Assembly: GCF_009727055.1 (NCBI RefSeq)
Contig: NC_052350.1
Location: 14,327,182-14,391,181 of the forward strand
Length of the DNA stretch: 64,000 nt
Source: Benincasa hispida
Lineage: Eukaryota; Streptophyta; Magnoliopsida; Cucurbitales; Cucurbitaceae
Direction of reading: 5' to 3'
Of this stretch, positions 22,686 through 33,581 are shown piece by piece. The translations under genes and the position numbers were made by a program. Under the pieces are notes generated by a model that was given only the letters and a program-made list of their open reading frames with translations, did not search any database and was not told the origin of the DNA. Each line of letters begins with the position of its first letter. Positions within the stretch are counted from its first letter, which is position 1.

Positions 22686-23608
22686 ATGCGACATTTAATT
22701 TCATTTTATAACCATTTATAAAATAAACAACTAAAACACACATTCCACATAGCGAAGTATTTATAACGCTTATAAATATTACGCTAAATAAATAATACAT
22801 ACATAAATATAACCCTTATATTATATGTTGCATGAGCATGCACTTACGTAAATTAAATCATGTTTCACTAAATCATAACAACTATAATAAAGAGAATATG
22901 CATGACCAATGTGTAACCTAAGGTGGGATTTATTTATATGTGCATATCATATGACATTAAAAACATACATCACATGTATAAAGCCATAGATTATTGAACT
23001 GGGATGAACCAATACAAAACCGGAATGAGAAAACTATCTATTTACATTATTCTACTGAGCAAACTGGTTCATAAGCAAACCGGGTCTTGAACCGCTAGGC
23101 GAAGCTCCCATCATTTAGTAAACGCCTCTAGGTAAACAATCGTGTAGCGCATACTAGATGATAATGCAAAAGCTAAATGATCGCATAGACATCAATGAGG
23201 CCTCGAAGCATGATTGTTTAGACGATCGCTTAGCACGTGAAAGGTAAACGATTTACCACGCTATTACTCTGCGATTGTCTACCTCATCGTTTACACGACA
23301 TGACCAACACTTGACCATCTTCTTCTACGAAGAACAGCAACCTTTGCTCCGAACTTCATCACGAACGACTCAAGACTCAAACTAACTTTGAAATTACAAG
23401 CTTGATAGCAATTGATTGTGCCTAAAAATGCAGGGGCCTTTACAATTAACTTGAGAATTCAAAAAACTGAGGTTACATCCTAGAAAACTCCATTAATCTA
23501 CACATCCACAAACGAATTAACAATTAAAATAGAGAGTAGACATGCTGCACCCATCGTGAATGTAAATGCAATTCTTTTGCAGCAATAAATTGGAATATCA
23601 TAAATCTG
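22686..23608 (-). mobile_element. copia leader, truncated (minus strand)
   Basis: Read on the minus strand this is the first 0.9 kb of a leader that begins at the primer site 23609-23620. It resembles the minus-strand leader ending at 46083: the AAGGCCC phrase near 23426, the CGATCG array, then GGTTCAAGACCCGGTTTG near 23080. It meets the plus-strand leader head to head at about 22685. Confidence 0.7.
23112..23300 (-). repeat. Leader word array, CGATCG-TTTAG type
   Basis: Repeated words of the form (A)CGATCG(T/C)(T/C)TAG and relatives (CAATCGTGTAG, GATCGCATAG, AACGATTTACC) in both orientations over about 190 bp. It lies 320 nt from the primer-binding site. Exact CGATCG occurs near 23222. Confidence 0.7.
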
Positions 23609-23620
23609 GCTCTGATACCA
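23609..23620 (-). other. tRNA-Met primer-binding site
   Basis: The minus strand reads TGGTATCAGAGC, an exact initiator tRNA-Met site. It lies two bases from the LTR that starts at 23623, so that LTR is the 5' LTR of a minus-strand element. Confidence 0.9.
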
Positions 23621-23994
23621 ATTGAAGGAACTCTTATTTAAGAGTACCTACGAGCGGAAGAAGATCTTTCCAATTTATCGTGATAGAATTTTCATATATA
23701 CATTCGAACATACTAGAATGCATTCATAATGTTGAAATATTGACATTCTCAAAGGAATAGTAAATAAGAGATCGAGAGATCGTACCAGTTCAAGACTTCT
23801 TCTTCACAGCAAATTTTGCTTTTGCTGAGACAGTAAGATATTACTCAACAAAACCCAATCATCTACCTCGAACAGTCACCGCACAAACAAAAGGAAACGG
23901 AGATGACACCACCACTCAGAGCCCTCAGTATTCTTGGAGTGAGAATCCAAAAGATGGGCTTTATTTGGATTTGGTAGAGGAAAGAAGGAAGAGA

Positions 23995-24310
23995 GATCGT
24001 ATACAACGATCAATCAAGTGGGAGATAGGCTCGTCTATCATATAGACAAAATGCTTGATTGTTTAAGTGAAGTATACGATCGTGTAAGAAAAAGGTAAGC
24101 GGTCATCTAAACGATTATGTAAAAAAAATTAAGCGATCGTCTATACGATTTTAGTAAATATCGAGTGCTAAACGATTGCTTAGGAAAAGGTAAACAATCA
24201 TTTAGTAAATAATGCGCGCGGGTGTAATCGTTAAGCGATCGCTTAGCACTATCGCATAAGTAAGCAATCGTGCAGGCACTATCATATAGGCACAGATTTT
24301 CTAAGCGATG
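23995..24310 (-). repeat. LTR word array, CGATCG type
   Basis: Over about 315 bp, 10-14-bp words such as ACGATCGTGTAAG, AGCGATCGTCTATACG, TAAGCGATCGCTTAGC and AACGATTGCTTAGG recur every 20-35 bp with variation in both the core and the tail. The array begins about 370 nt from the LTR 3' end, on the U3 side of the probable core promoter. Confidence 0.75.
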
Positions 24311-25681
24311 ACACATTTTCAACACAATGTCCGCACACATCATGCTTAACACACCGTGAGCTATTTATGCGTCTCAAGTGATCTTTCAACTTACTCATCT
24401 GTTATTAAAATAGAAGAGATGTTGCCCCATTATCCTTTTAACCGTCCAATTAATAGAAAATGAATATGATCACATCATATTCATAATTTATGAATTAATA
24501 TCATATATTAATCATAGTATTTTTGCTCAACTAGATATAAATCATATTTATATCCAATTTTCTCTAAATTAATGTATCTCATACATAAAGTTAATTATAT
24601 AATATATAATTAACTAGTTCAATTATATCACATATAATCGAACTCTCTCTTGTCAATTTGAACACTTCAAATTGACCCAAAAACTTACTCGGGACCTTAT
24701 GGACCTATGGCTCGAAGCTCCAATGGTACATGAACAGATGACTAAACTCTTTAGTCACGATATCCACCATCCGTTAACTACCAGGCATTCCACTAAAGAC
24801 TGATAATTGAACTCTTCTTGCCATAGTTATATTTCTATGTCCATTGGATATAACCAATCATCAGTATGATAACCCTTCACAGATGCTCATAATAACAGCA
24901 GGCCAATTTACCGTTTTGCCCCTATAGTTACATCTTCCTCCTTAAGTACCACTGATCCCTCTAATGAACAATACAATATAGTCCTACTATGTGTGAACAC
25001 CTCTTGAGCCATGAGAAGGTGTGTGGCGCCACATCGTTCAAGCCCCGGGATCAGCCCTTAAGAGAGCAATCTATCTACTTACCTCTGCTTCAGGGAAGGA
25101 ATAAACTCCATCTTGTGAGGCTGAGTTCCCAGCTCCCAAATCAGACGAATCCCCAAAGTGTTAGGTTTGAGTCGGCGCTCTCGCCACTCGCACCCATGCA
25201 AAAGCAAAAACCGTCCCTCAATGTGCAGGAGTTCCCAACTCACTTAGGATTGAGGTCATGTTACCTATGGTCATCCTAGTGAAGTGAAGTCTCAGTCATG
25301 AACGGAGTTATATGACGAGATGTTAACACTTCGAGGTCAGGTCTTATACAAACTCTTTATATAGGACGCCCCCACTCACATGTCCGCTACACGAATGATC
25401 AGGATCAGGCCATCTGTGACAAGTCGCAATACTTGTAACAATTCCACAAAGCAGGTTGCATCCATAGTGTTACCAGGATAAGGTTTCACACCTATATCCA
25501 TATACTACAGACTCTTTTGGTTGTCACTTAAGACATGATCCACTTGTGTGTCACTACATGCTTAAGTTACATAAAGAAAATCAGGGATATTAAGTTTATT
25601 GGTTTGTGGTAAAATAAAAACATCTAAATGTGAAAAGTCAAGCCGTGAAGTAAATATCATATATATTATACATCACAAGCG

Positions 25682-27801
25682 TGAAGGATCTCATATCTAA
25701 GAGTTCCATGAGCGTGTTCAGATCGCTTAAATTTCACAGTGACCAAAATACATAAATATACATTCAACACATATAGTTATGCAAATAAATACTAATTATT
25801 GGCATGCTTTGAACAACAAAAACACAAAGGAAAGTGTCATACCAGTTGAAGACATTCTTCACACTTCGGCACTTCAAGCAGTGGAACCCTCAAAGAGATC
25901 TACCAATGCCCAGCGGAAACATCGACTGCAACAGCACGAACAACGAGAACTCATGATCGCAACAGGGACGACACCACCATTAAAGAGTCCTGGGTATTCT
26001 CGGAGTGAAAATGGTGAATTTGGTAGAGGAAGGAGGAACACGAATCGTGTAGGCGATAAGCAAGTGGGAGGGAAGAAAATGCTATTGCATAGCAGAAATA
26101 CTTATCGCTTAGGAGGAGCTACATGACCGTGTAGGATTTACTGAACGATCGTTTAGGAAAAGGTACACGATCGTTTAGTAAAATCGGCACACTATACGGT
26201 CATTTAGAGAAGCTATCTGATCGTGTTGGCAACAGTGTGCGATCGTTTAGCGCGAGGTAGACGATCGTTTAGGCGGAGAAGAGCTATCGTATAGTCTCTC
26301 GATTTTCTTAAGCGATCGCTTAGAATGTTCACCAACGCGCGCTCTCTGATCTTTTTGGGCGATTGACTGGCGGGGATTCAAAATGAAAGCATTTTTCATT
26401 TTAACTCATCGGTTACAATAATCGACTTTCCCTACTAACCCACGTCCAAACGTGAAAATTGGCTTAATTATCATATAATTAATCAATTAATTAATAAATA
26501 AGTATAATCATATTATATTTTTATCCTATAGTTTGATATCACATATCTACTATATTATTTTCTCTTCTACATGATATAAATCATATTTATATCTAATTTC
26601 CTCCAAAATAATGTATCTCATACATTTAGCCAATTATATCATTTATAATTAACTAGTCCAATTATATCATATATAATTGAACTTCCTCTTGTCAATTTAA
26701 ACATTTCAAGTTAACCCAAATTCTGGTTCTCGACTTTATCCAAGCTACCTAGGAGACCTAATAGATCTGTGGCTCGAAGCTCCAACGGTCCGTGAATAGC
26801 TGACTAAACTCTTTAGTCACGAGATCCACCATCCGTTAACTGTCATACATTCTACTAAAGACCAACAACTGAACTCTTCTTACCATAGATATATTTCTAT
26901 GTCCATCGATATAACCAATCATGAGTACGACGACCCTTCACAGATGCTCGTAAGTACAGTTGGGCCAAATTATCGTTTTGCCCCTGTAGTTACATCTCAC
27001 TCCTTAAATACCATTGATTCCTCTAATGAATAATACACATAGTCCAACTATGTGTAACACCTCTCGGGCCAAGAGAAGGTACGTGGCGCTACATCGTTCA
27101 AGCCCTGGAATCAGCCCTTAAGGAAGCCATCTATTTACTTACCCCTGCCTCGGGGAAGGAGTGAATTCCATCTTGTGTAGCTGAGTTCCCAGCTCCCAAA
27201 TTAGACAAATCTTCAAAATGGTAGGTTTGAATCGGCGACCTAGCCACTCGCACCCATACATCAAATGACCGTCCTCAATGGCAGGAGCTCCCAACTTACT
27301 CAGGATTAAGGTCATGTTACCTATGGTCATCCTAGTGAAGTGAAGTCTCTATCATGAACGGTGTTATATAACGAGACATTAACACTTCGTGATCAGGTAT
27401 TATACAAACTCTTTGTATAGGACGCCCCTGCTCGCACGTCCTCAACACGAATGATTAGGGTCAGACTATCTATGACAAGTCACAACACTTGTGACCATTC
27501 CGCAAAGCTGGCCACATCCGTAGCATTACTAGGATAAAGTTTCCCTCCTATATCCATATACTATAGACCATTTTGGTTATCTTTTAAGACCCGATCCACT
27601 TGTATGTTACCACATACATGCTTGAGTCACATACAGATAACTAGGGATTTTATGTTTATTGGTTTATGGTAAAACAAATAAAACAAGTAACTGAGCAAAA
27701 ATACAAGATGTGAAGTAAATATCATATATTAACAACACAAGCGTTCGTACAAACTATTTACAAACTACAGGACTCGAGACTTTAGGGCATCAACCCTAAC
27801 G
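25682..27801 (-). mobile_element. Solo LTR inside another LTR of the same family
   Basis: This 2120-bp LTR is flanked by an exact 5-bp duplication AAGCG (25677-25681 and 27802-27806). Removing it and one AAGCG rejoins the host LTR so that its terminal segment (TTTACAAACTACAGGACACGA) continues normally. Read on the minus strand it begins CGTTAGGGTTGATGCCC (usual TG now CG) and ends GATCCTTCA. A CGATCG array sits at 26041-26325. The frames at 25779-26126 and 27139-27330 are chance openings. Confidence 0.9.
26041..26325 (-). repeat. LTR word array, CGATCG type
   Basis: Words ACGATCGTTTAGG, ACGATCGTTTAGTAAA, TGCGATCGTTTAGCG, AGCGATCGCTTAGAATG and relatives recur over about 285 bp, starting 360 nt from the LTR 3' end. 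This is the cleanest of the LTR arrays, with many exact CGATCG cores. Confidence 0.8.
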
Positions 27802-27865
27802 AAGCGTTATTGCAAAGTTGTTTACAAACTACAGGACACGAGACTTTAGGGCACAAACCCCAACA

Positions 27866-28573
27866 ATTGGTGGTTTTATGGTTACCATGAGATAAAACGA
27901 AAATTATTTTCCTAAAAACAGGGAGTTACTTCATTCGGAAAGAACTCACGGATAAGTTATCAAGTGAAAGAGTTTCACTAAGCGATAGCTGGCAGAGACT
28001 AAACGACCGTGGAGCTTTGACTATACAATAGTTCATCAGTTGATCATAGCTAAACGATCGAGTGGCTTTGTCTATGTGATAAGCTGCCATTTACTATACG
28101 ATCGAGCACATCGTTTCCACGATAGACAACTTTCTATCTCCCCTTTGCTCGATCGTCTACACGATCGTTGTTCTTCAGTCTGTTTCTCAATCCAAGATCA
28201 TATAGAGCCCACAACTCCTGGATTCTCACATAAAGAATATCAAGATAACCATGGCGTTGGTGTTCTTACTCACTTCGTGTACCGAGTTGAACTCGATTGT
28301 CTTTGTGGAGGCCATTCATTGTATTTGCGTTGTTGTTCATGTTGTTCCGTTCATTGTGTTCGAGTGTTGTCTTGGACGTTTGTAGACTGTTCAAGGGATT
28401 CTTGAAGAATGTTTCTTTAAAGGTATGTATACTTTATACCTTAATACTCTTGTTAGCATGCTGTAATTTCTTGTTGTGCACGACATGTTAGTTTCCATTC
28501 TTGTACTGTAATTATTTATGTTCAATTCGAATGGAATTTGGAACAATTCTTCCGCTGCTCATGGAAATCCTCA
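27866..28573 (+). mobile_element. LTR 3' fragment of a related family (plus strand)
   Basis: From about 27975 the segment resembles the reverse complement of the array and U5 part of the LTRs at 23623 and 25682: a CGATCG array, TCTATCTCCCCTTTG, then AATCCAAGATC and GGATTCTCAC. It ends in the usual LTR tail (TTTAAAGGTATG..., TTCCGCTGCTCATGG). Its left part (27866-27970) is unassigned. It passes directly into gypsy gag-pol sequence. The small frames here are not genes. Confidence 0.55.
27975..28165 (+). repeat. Word array, CGATCG type (plus strand)
   Basis: AAGCGATAGC, AAACGATCGAG, ATACGATCGAGC, CTCGATCGTCTACACGATCG and weaker forms recur over 190 bp. The position relative to the LTR tail (about 400-600 nt upstream of it) matches the arrays in the minus-strand LTRs. 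Confidence 0.65.
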
Positions 28574-29519
28574 TGTTTAATTTTCTTCAGAAAGTTAAAG
28601 TGGACTCCAATCCATTCTCAAAAGCTGAGTCTCACTTTGCAGACGCGAAATTTTACTTGAAGAATGATGGCATCAGCAAAGCAATTCCTATAAGGACCAC
28701 TATGATAAAGAATGGAGATGAACCCAAGCTAAGGTCACAAGCCGATGAATGAAAGAGGAAAGCGATAGGATGACTGTAAACCTAGACCCCGACAAGCTTT
28801 AAAACCAAAGTGTCATGAAAACATCCAAAGGTAACTTTTAGATTTTTAAGTCGGTGAGCAAGGGGGAACATGTATAAATGCTGAGCACTACATAAATAAG
28901 CTACTTGTGACTAAGAGAAAAAGCGAGCAACACCTTGTCTTGTATAGGTTGGGTGGAGCTTGAAGAAGCGAGGCCAATGCGAGAAAGCCATTACACTATA
29001 GCCTAGCTAGCTAGCATTTTTTAATTGGTTGTTTCGTTAGTTGTAGTGCACCTTCCCTCTTTCTCTCACTTCGGAAAGATTTAGCAGTATTTTCTTAAGA
29101 GAGTATGATATATCCATTAGCACTACAAGGATTACAATTTTAAAAGAAGAAAAAATTTCGAGACCTCAAATCTTGCATTATGTTCTTTTGTCGATACGTG
29201 GGAAGGGCGATTCGTAGTTGTGGAATGCTCAAAGGGGTTGACAGATGGTGATATAGAAATCTTAAAAGAGAATTTTGTTACACTGCTCACAAAGATAATG
29301 CAACAGGAGATCCATAAACCAAAGGTAAACCTGACAAAAGTAAACCTGCCTGAAAAACGAATGAAAGATGGGTTCGACCCAAGCTGCTAGCAAACGCAGG
29401 TTATGATTTTGTAACTCACACTAAGTTCAAGATCTTGAAGATCTATGAGCAACCCGAGCTTTATTTGACCCAGAAGAGGCATTTTTAGGAAGGGCATGTT
29501 ATACCTGCATCGAGAAAAG
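28574..29519 (+). pseudogene. Ty3/gypsy gag-pol fragment
   Basis: The frame at 28580-28752 has VDSNPFSKAESHFADAKFYL, a phrase I associate with a cucurbit Ty3/gypsy polyprotein. Decayed pieces follow: a stretch near 29130-29320 readable as RRE-type and EILKENFVTLLTK sequence, then LPEKRMKDGFDP near 29350 and a YDF...EQPEL region near 29400-29460. Stops and frame changes are frequent. The fragment covers the segment between gag and protease only. It is cut at 29519 by the copia LTR. Confidence 0.55.
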
Positions 29520-30697
29520 TCAAGGGATCGAATCCCGCAGTGGAAGTGTTTTGTGAGAATTTTTGCATCCCGCAATTCGAATTTTATATAAACAAATTCA
29601 TTACAATAAAATAGAATAAAAACATGTAAAATAGCACGCTTTAGAGAAAAAGATTAGAGCCATTCTTATCTTTTTAGATTCCCAAGTTCCAAGAACAATA
29701 CTCTCGAAGTTTCAACGAATGGTTCCTCCTACGATTTTGATCACAAATGATTTCTTGAACAATCTCGAACATTACCACAAGAGTAGCCTCGTTATTCTCT
29801 AGGATTCCAATAGAAAGATATGTGGTATCCAACTATTGGGAGAAGAATAAGAGAAAAGGATTTTGGATAGTGGAGAGGATTTTCTTTGTGGCTTAGGAAA
29901 ATTTTTGCACAATAACACTTGTGTGTTGTGTATTGTTAGTGTCTGTCTCTGTATCTCCCAGATGGGCTATAAGGAGGTCTTTATATAGAGAAGAGCTAAG
30001 CTATTTCCTAATCATTTTTCTATTTTCTTTTTCCACAATTAATTAATTAATTAGCACAATTAAATAACATTTATTTAATTTAATTTGCACATTAATTAAA
30101 TAACTATTTATACATTAACTCTAATTTAATGTACATATATTTAATTATTATAAACACCGTATGCATATGTGCAATACCTCTCTATTAATTAATTCTTTAT
30201 GAATCTAATTCACTTGAGTTAATTAATTGAATTTTATTCAAATATTACTTTCCAATTTAATTTGAAGTATAGATCATATCCATAATCAATTATATATTAA
30301 TCATATTAATGTATAGTTTCCTCAAATTAGTTTGAACATTTCAAATCATCCCTCTTAAATATCCTCTAATGAGCTAACAAAGGGACCTGATAGACTTGTA
30401 GATCAGAAACTCTAACGATATGAGATTAATTGACTAAACTCATTAACTAAGTTAATAAATATTCGTTAACTATGGGTACACTCCACTAAAGACCCACAAT
30501 TGCACTCTTCTCACTACAGATACATTTATGTGTCCACGGATATAGACCAATAATAGTAAGTTAGTCCTTCACGAGTGTTCGTAACTCCAACTGGGTTAAA
30601 TTATCGTTTTACCCTTGGTTTACCTCTGATTCCTCAAATACTAGTGTTCCTCTAATGAATAGTCTGCTTATGGTCTAACCAATAAACAAAACCCCTT

Positions 30698-32038
30698 TGA
30701 AACACATCTCAAAAGTGCGTTTTCTAGGCTTAGAATTTTGTTAGTTTTATGCTTAATTTGTGATCTTTGATGATTTTATTGTTTAATTGTAGGAAATTGA
30801 GTAATTGGATGAGAGCAAGTAATTTTGGAAGATTAATGACCAAAATACCCCCAAGAAGGTCAAAGTTTTGACCTAGGGCATTGATCAATGGAGAAAAAGG
30901 AAAGAAAATTCGAAAATTGGAAGCATGACAGCTTTGAACAAGCATTGCAACGCTGGCCCGTGACGCTGTTAGGCAGAGAGCTCATGGAAACAGGGTAGCG
31001 TCGCAATGTTGCACGCTATGATTAGTAATGTTGAAATTACCGTTAGCGTTGCAACACTACATTGGAGCGTTGCAACACTGCGATTGCTACCTATATAAGC
31101 AGTTTATGGCCAACTTGATTCGGAGAGGCTTAGGGCTATTTTGAGAGCGTAAAGCAATATTTCGGTGAGGCTTCTCTAGGGAGTGTAATTCTGGACAGAG
31201 GCAGCATCTTTGAGCTTCAAGGATCAAAGCTTTGAAGAGTGTGTTGGGTTACGATTCCGGATTCGAGGACGATAGTAAAAAATATGACTTACAATTTCTT
31301 CCCTCTCTTATTTTCTATCCTTTGTGTTTGGAAACCTCATGAATGGTCTATGTCTATGTTGTAATCATGAGTGACTGATTTGTGTTTCTAGGGTGTTGAT
31401 CTAGTTTTATGGATTGCAAAAACTGATGTGGTTATTTCTTGGATTGAATTTATGCACAACTATTTTAGCATGTTTGTTCCTAATGCTTTTGATTAACTGA
31501 TCACTAATTGAATGTTCTTTACTTAATGTCTGTCTCGAGAGAGAAGGTGTTGAGTTGGATCTAGCATGTTAAACTATTAATCGAGTATGCACGAGAGTGA
31601 TAGGAGATTAATAGAGATTATTGACGGAGGAACTTAATGTTGTGGCTAATCAAGCGATAGAAGAGATTTAGGTCGATGGTTAGTCATTAGAAAGGGTTAA
31701 GCTCGAGAGAGAATACCTGGATAAAAGACACCTAGATCTTAATTTGCATGAATCAATCTAAGGTCAAAATAATTAATTTGGTTAATTCATTTAACGAAAT
31801 CATACCCTAGAACATGTCTTTGTCTAGTTTTACCCCAGTTTTATCTTTTCTTACTTTTTAGGATTAGATTAGTTAGGTTCTCATCACAGTCTGGTCCCTT
31901 AAATAAAATTAGAAGAATATCTGATAGCTAAAAGAGTCAAACCAATTCCTTAGAGGACGATACTCGATCTCTTGACCGTTTTACTATATTATAATTTGGT
32001 GCGTGCGCTTGCGCTACCAGTTTTGGGCGCTCAAGACA
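30698..32038 (+). mobile_element. Insert inside the LTR, LTR-like (gypsy type?)
   Basis: About 1.34 kb absent from every other copy of the host LTR. It can be read with TG...CA ends (TGAAACACATC ... GCTCAAGACA). It holds a GCAACG word array, TATATAAGCAG at about 31093 as TATA box, and a tail with GTGCGTGCGCTTGCGC near 32000, like the end of some Tat/Athila-type gypsy LTRs. The flanking 5-mers do not match, so the exact ends could be off by a few bases. No coding frame. Confidence 0.6.
30945..31085 (+). repeat. Word array, GCAACG/GCGTTGCAAC type
   Basis: GCATTGCAACGCTGG, GTAGCGTCGCAATGTTGC, TTAGCGTTGCAACACTAC and GAGCGTTGCAACACTGC recur over 140 bp just upstream of a TATA box. The words match those of the copia leader array at 21412-21525, although the host elements appear unrelated. 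Confidence 0.75.
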
Positions 32039-32734
32039 ATGAGAAGGTAGGACCCTTTATTCAAGTCTCAAAGACATCACTTAAGGGAACACTCATCTAC
32101 TTACCCTTAAGGTGGGAATGAGTGAATTTCATCTTATATTATTATGTTCCCAGCTCCCTACTTGGTCTTGTTCCCAAAATGGTAGGCATATTGGGTTGAC
32201 GAACTGGCCACCCTCACCCATACAAATCAAAGGAAAATCTCTCATGAACAGAAGTTCATAATATACTCAGGATTAAGATTAAGTTGACTAGGTCATCCTA
32301 TTAAAATAGGAACCTAACTAGTTAACGATATTACATCTAGTGGTTACTATTTTGCGGTCCAATCTTATGGAAACTCATTACTAAGGATATTCCACTCGCA
32401 TGTCAACTACATGAATGCATTGGATCATTGCGTTTGTATCAAATACAAAGTAGGTCGTATCCATAGTGTTACCAAGAAAAGGTACCCAACCTTATCCCTA
32501 TACCATAGACCTTTTAGGTTGTATCTTGAACATTGATCCCTTTATGTCTCCATATACAGTTCAAGACTCATAAGGCAACCGTGGATGTTAGTTTATTAGG
32601 TTTAGGATTATTAAGACAAAATAGACAAAGAATACAAACAATAACATTTCTTGAATTAACATCTATAACTATTTATTGATGATGTCAATTAATAACGTTT
32701 ACTATCTACGAGTTTTAGGGCATAAAATCCAACA

Positions 32735-32746
32735 AACTCCCACTTG
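32735..32746 (-). other. Polypurine tract
   Basis: The minus strand reads CAAGTGGGAGTT directly before the LTR start at 32734, the normal place and composition for priming second-strand synthesis in plant copia elements. Confidence 0.7.
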
Positions 32747-33340
32747 AACTAAAACTCTAGTCAGTGGATTGTACATGATATCAGAATCCAAAAGACGAGA
32801 TTATTCTAAATAAATACAATAAACTAAGGCATCCATATACCTATTACACATTTCCCACTTGCCTTAGATTATACAATGTACATATCCCATAGACCTAGAC
32901 TTTCTAGATGACCCTCAAACACTTTAGTTAAGAGAGAAACTTGATAAATAGATTAGCAATGGCTATTGCCTCACTATTTTCACAGTATAAGGTGACAGGC
33001 AAGTCCTTATTTGGAACCACTTCCAAATTGCTTAAGAACTTCCTGAGCCAAACTGCTTCATTTGCTGCTTTATAAGTAGCTACATACTCAACTTCCATAG
33101 TGGAATCTGCAATACATCCTTGCTTGATACTACGCCACACTACAACACCCCCCCTTCCCCCCTCCTACGTTCAAGGTAAACACTGATCCTAACATGGATT
33201 TCCTAGAATCCTTTTCAGTTTGGAAATTAGAGTTGGTGTATCTTGTAAGGATTAAATCCTTTATTCCATACACTAGCTTATAGTCCCTTGTTCTCCTAAG
33301 ATACTCAAGGACGTTCTTAACTACAGTTCAGTGGTCTGAT
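32747..33340 (-). pseudogene. Ty1/copia RNase H remnant
   Basis: The frame at 32928-33140 has WRSIKQGCIADSTMEVEYVA and LYCENSEAIAIA, the C-terminal RNase H domain of copia polyproteins (active-site Glu of the EAEY-type motif is present as VEY). Upstream on the minus strand, 33330-33150 encodes a frameshifted segment with VLEYLRRTRDYKLVYG, the end of the reverse transcriptase/RNase H linker. The rest of pol is missing; a gypsy RT on the opposite strand begins immediately at about 33341. Confidence 0.8.
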
Positions 33341-33581
33341 CTAGTGGTCAACTATAGGAATTAGTTGATAAAGGCTATATTAGGCCCAGTGTATCACCTT
33401 AGGGAGTGTTAGTTTTATTTGTAAAGAACAAAGATGGCACACTCAAATTATGTATTGATTACAGACAGTTGAATAAGGTACTATACGGAATAAGTATCTG
33501 TTACCTCATATTGATGACCTGTTTGATCAGTTGAAAGGAGCAACAATATTTTCAAAGATTGATTTGAGATCAAGTTACCAT

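Larger units (their letters stand above)
23623..27865 (-). repeat. 5' LTR, long-LTR copia family, split by a solo LTR
   Basis: The LTR consists of 23623-25681 plus 27807-27865, about 2.1 kb in all; the piece between is another LTR. Read on the minus strand it starts TGTTGGGGTTTGTGCCC and ends GTTCCTTCA. Its internal region lies to the left (primer site 23609-23620). It carries a CGATCG array at 23995-24310. Confidence 0.85.
29520..32734 (-). repeat. 3' LTR, long-LTR copia family, interrupted
   Basis: Read on the minus strand it begins TGTTGGATTTTATGCCC at 32734. It ends at 29520, where the expected CA has become GA. Without the insert at 30698-32038 it is about 1874 bp, in line with the family. 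The polypurine tract and RNase H of the same element lie just above it, so it is the 3' LTR of a minus-strand copy. A TATA box (CTATATAA on the minus strand) is at about 29980-29990. Confidence 0.85.

Noticed and set aside
24989..25279. 96-residue and 115-residue plus frames in the LTRs (24989 and 25779)
   Set aside because: They lie within LTR sequence, are broken in the sister LTR copies, and show no domain.
23995..26325. CRISPR-like array (short repeats with regular gaps)
   Set aside because: The words vary in sequence and orientation, the gaps are themselves related, and the host is a plant LTR with target duplications. There are no cas genes.
28040..28491. Cys-rich frames at 28040-28405 and 28297-28491 as a small secreted protein
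   Set aside because: They lie in the LTR fragment and word array. The matching region in other LTR copies is not open.
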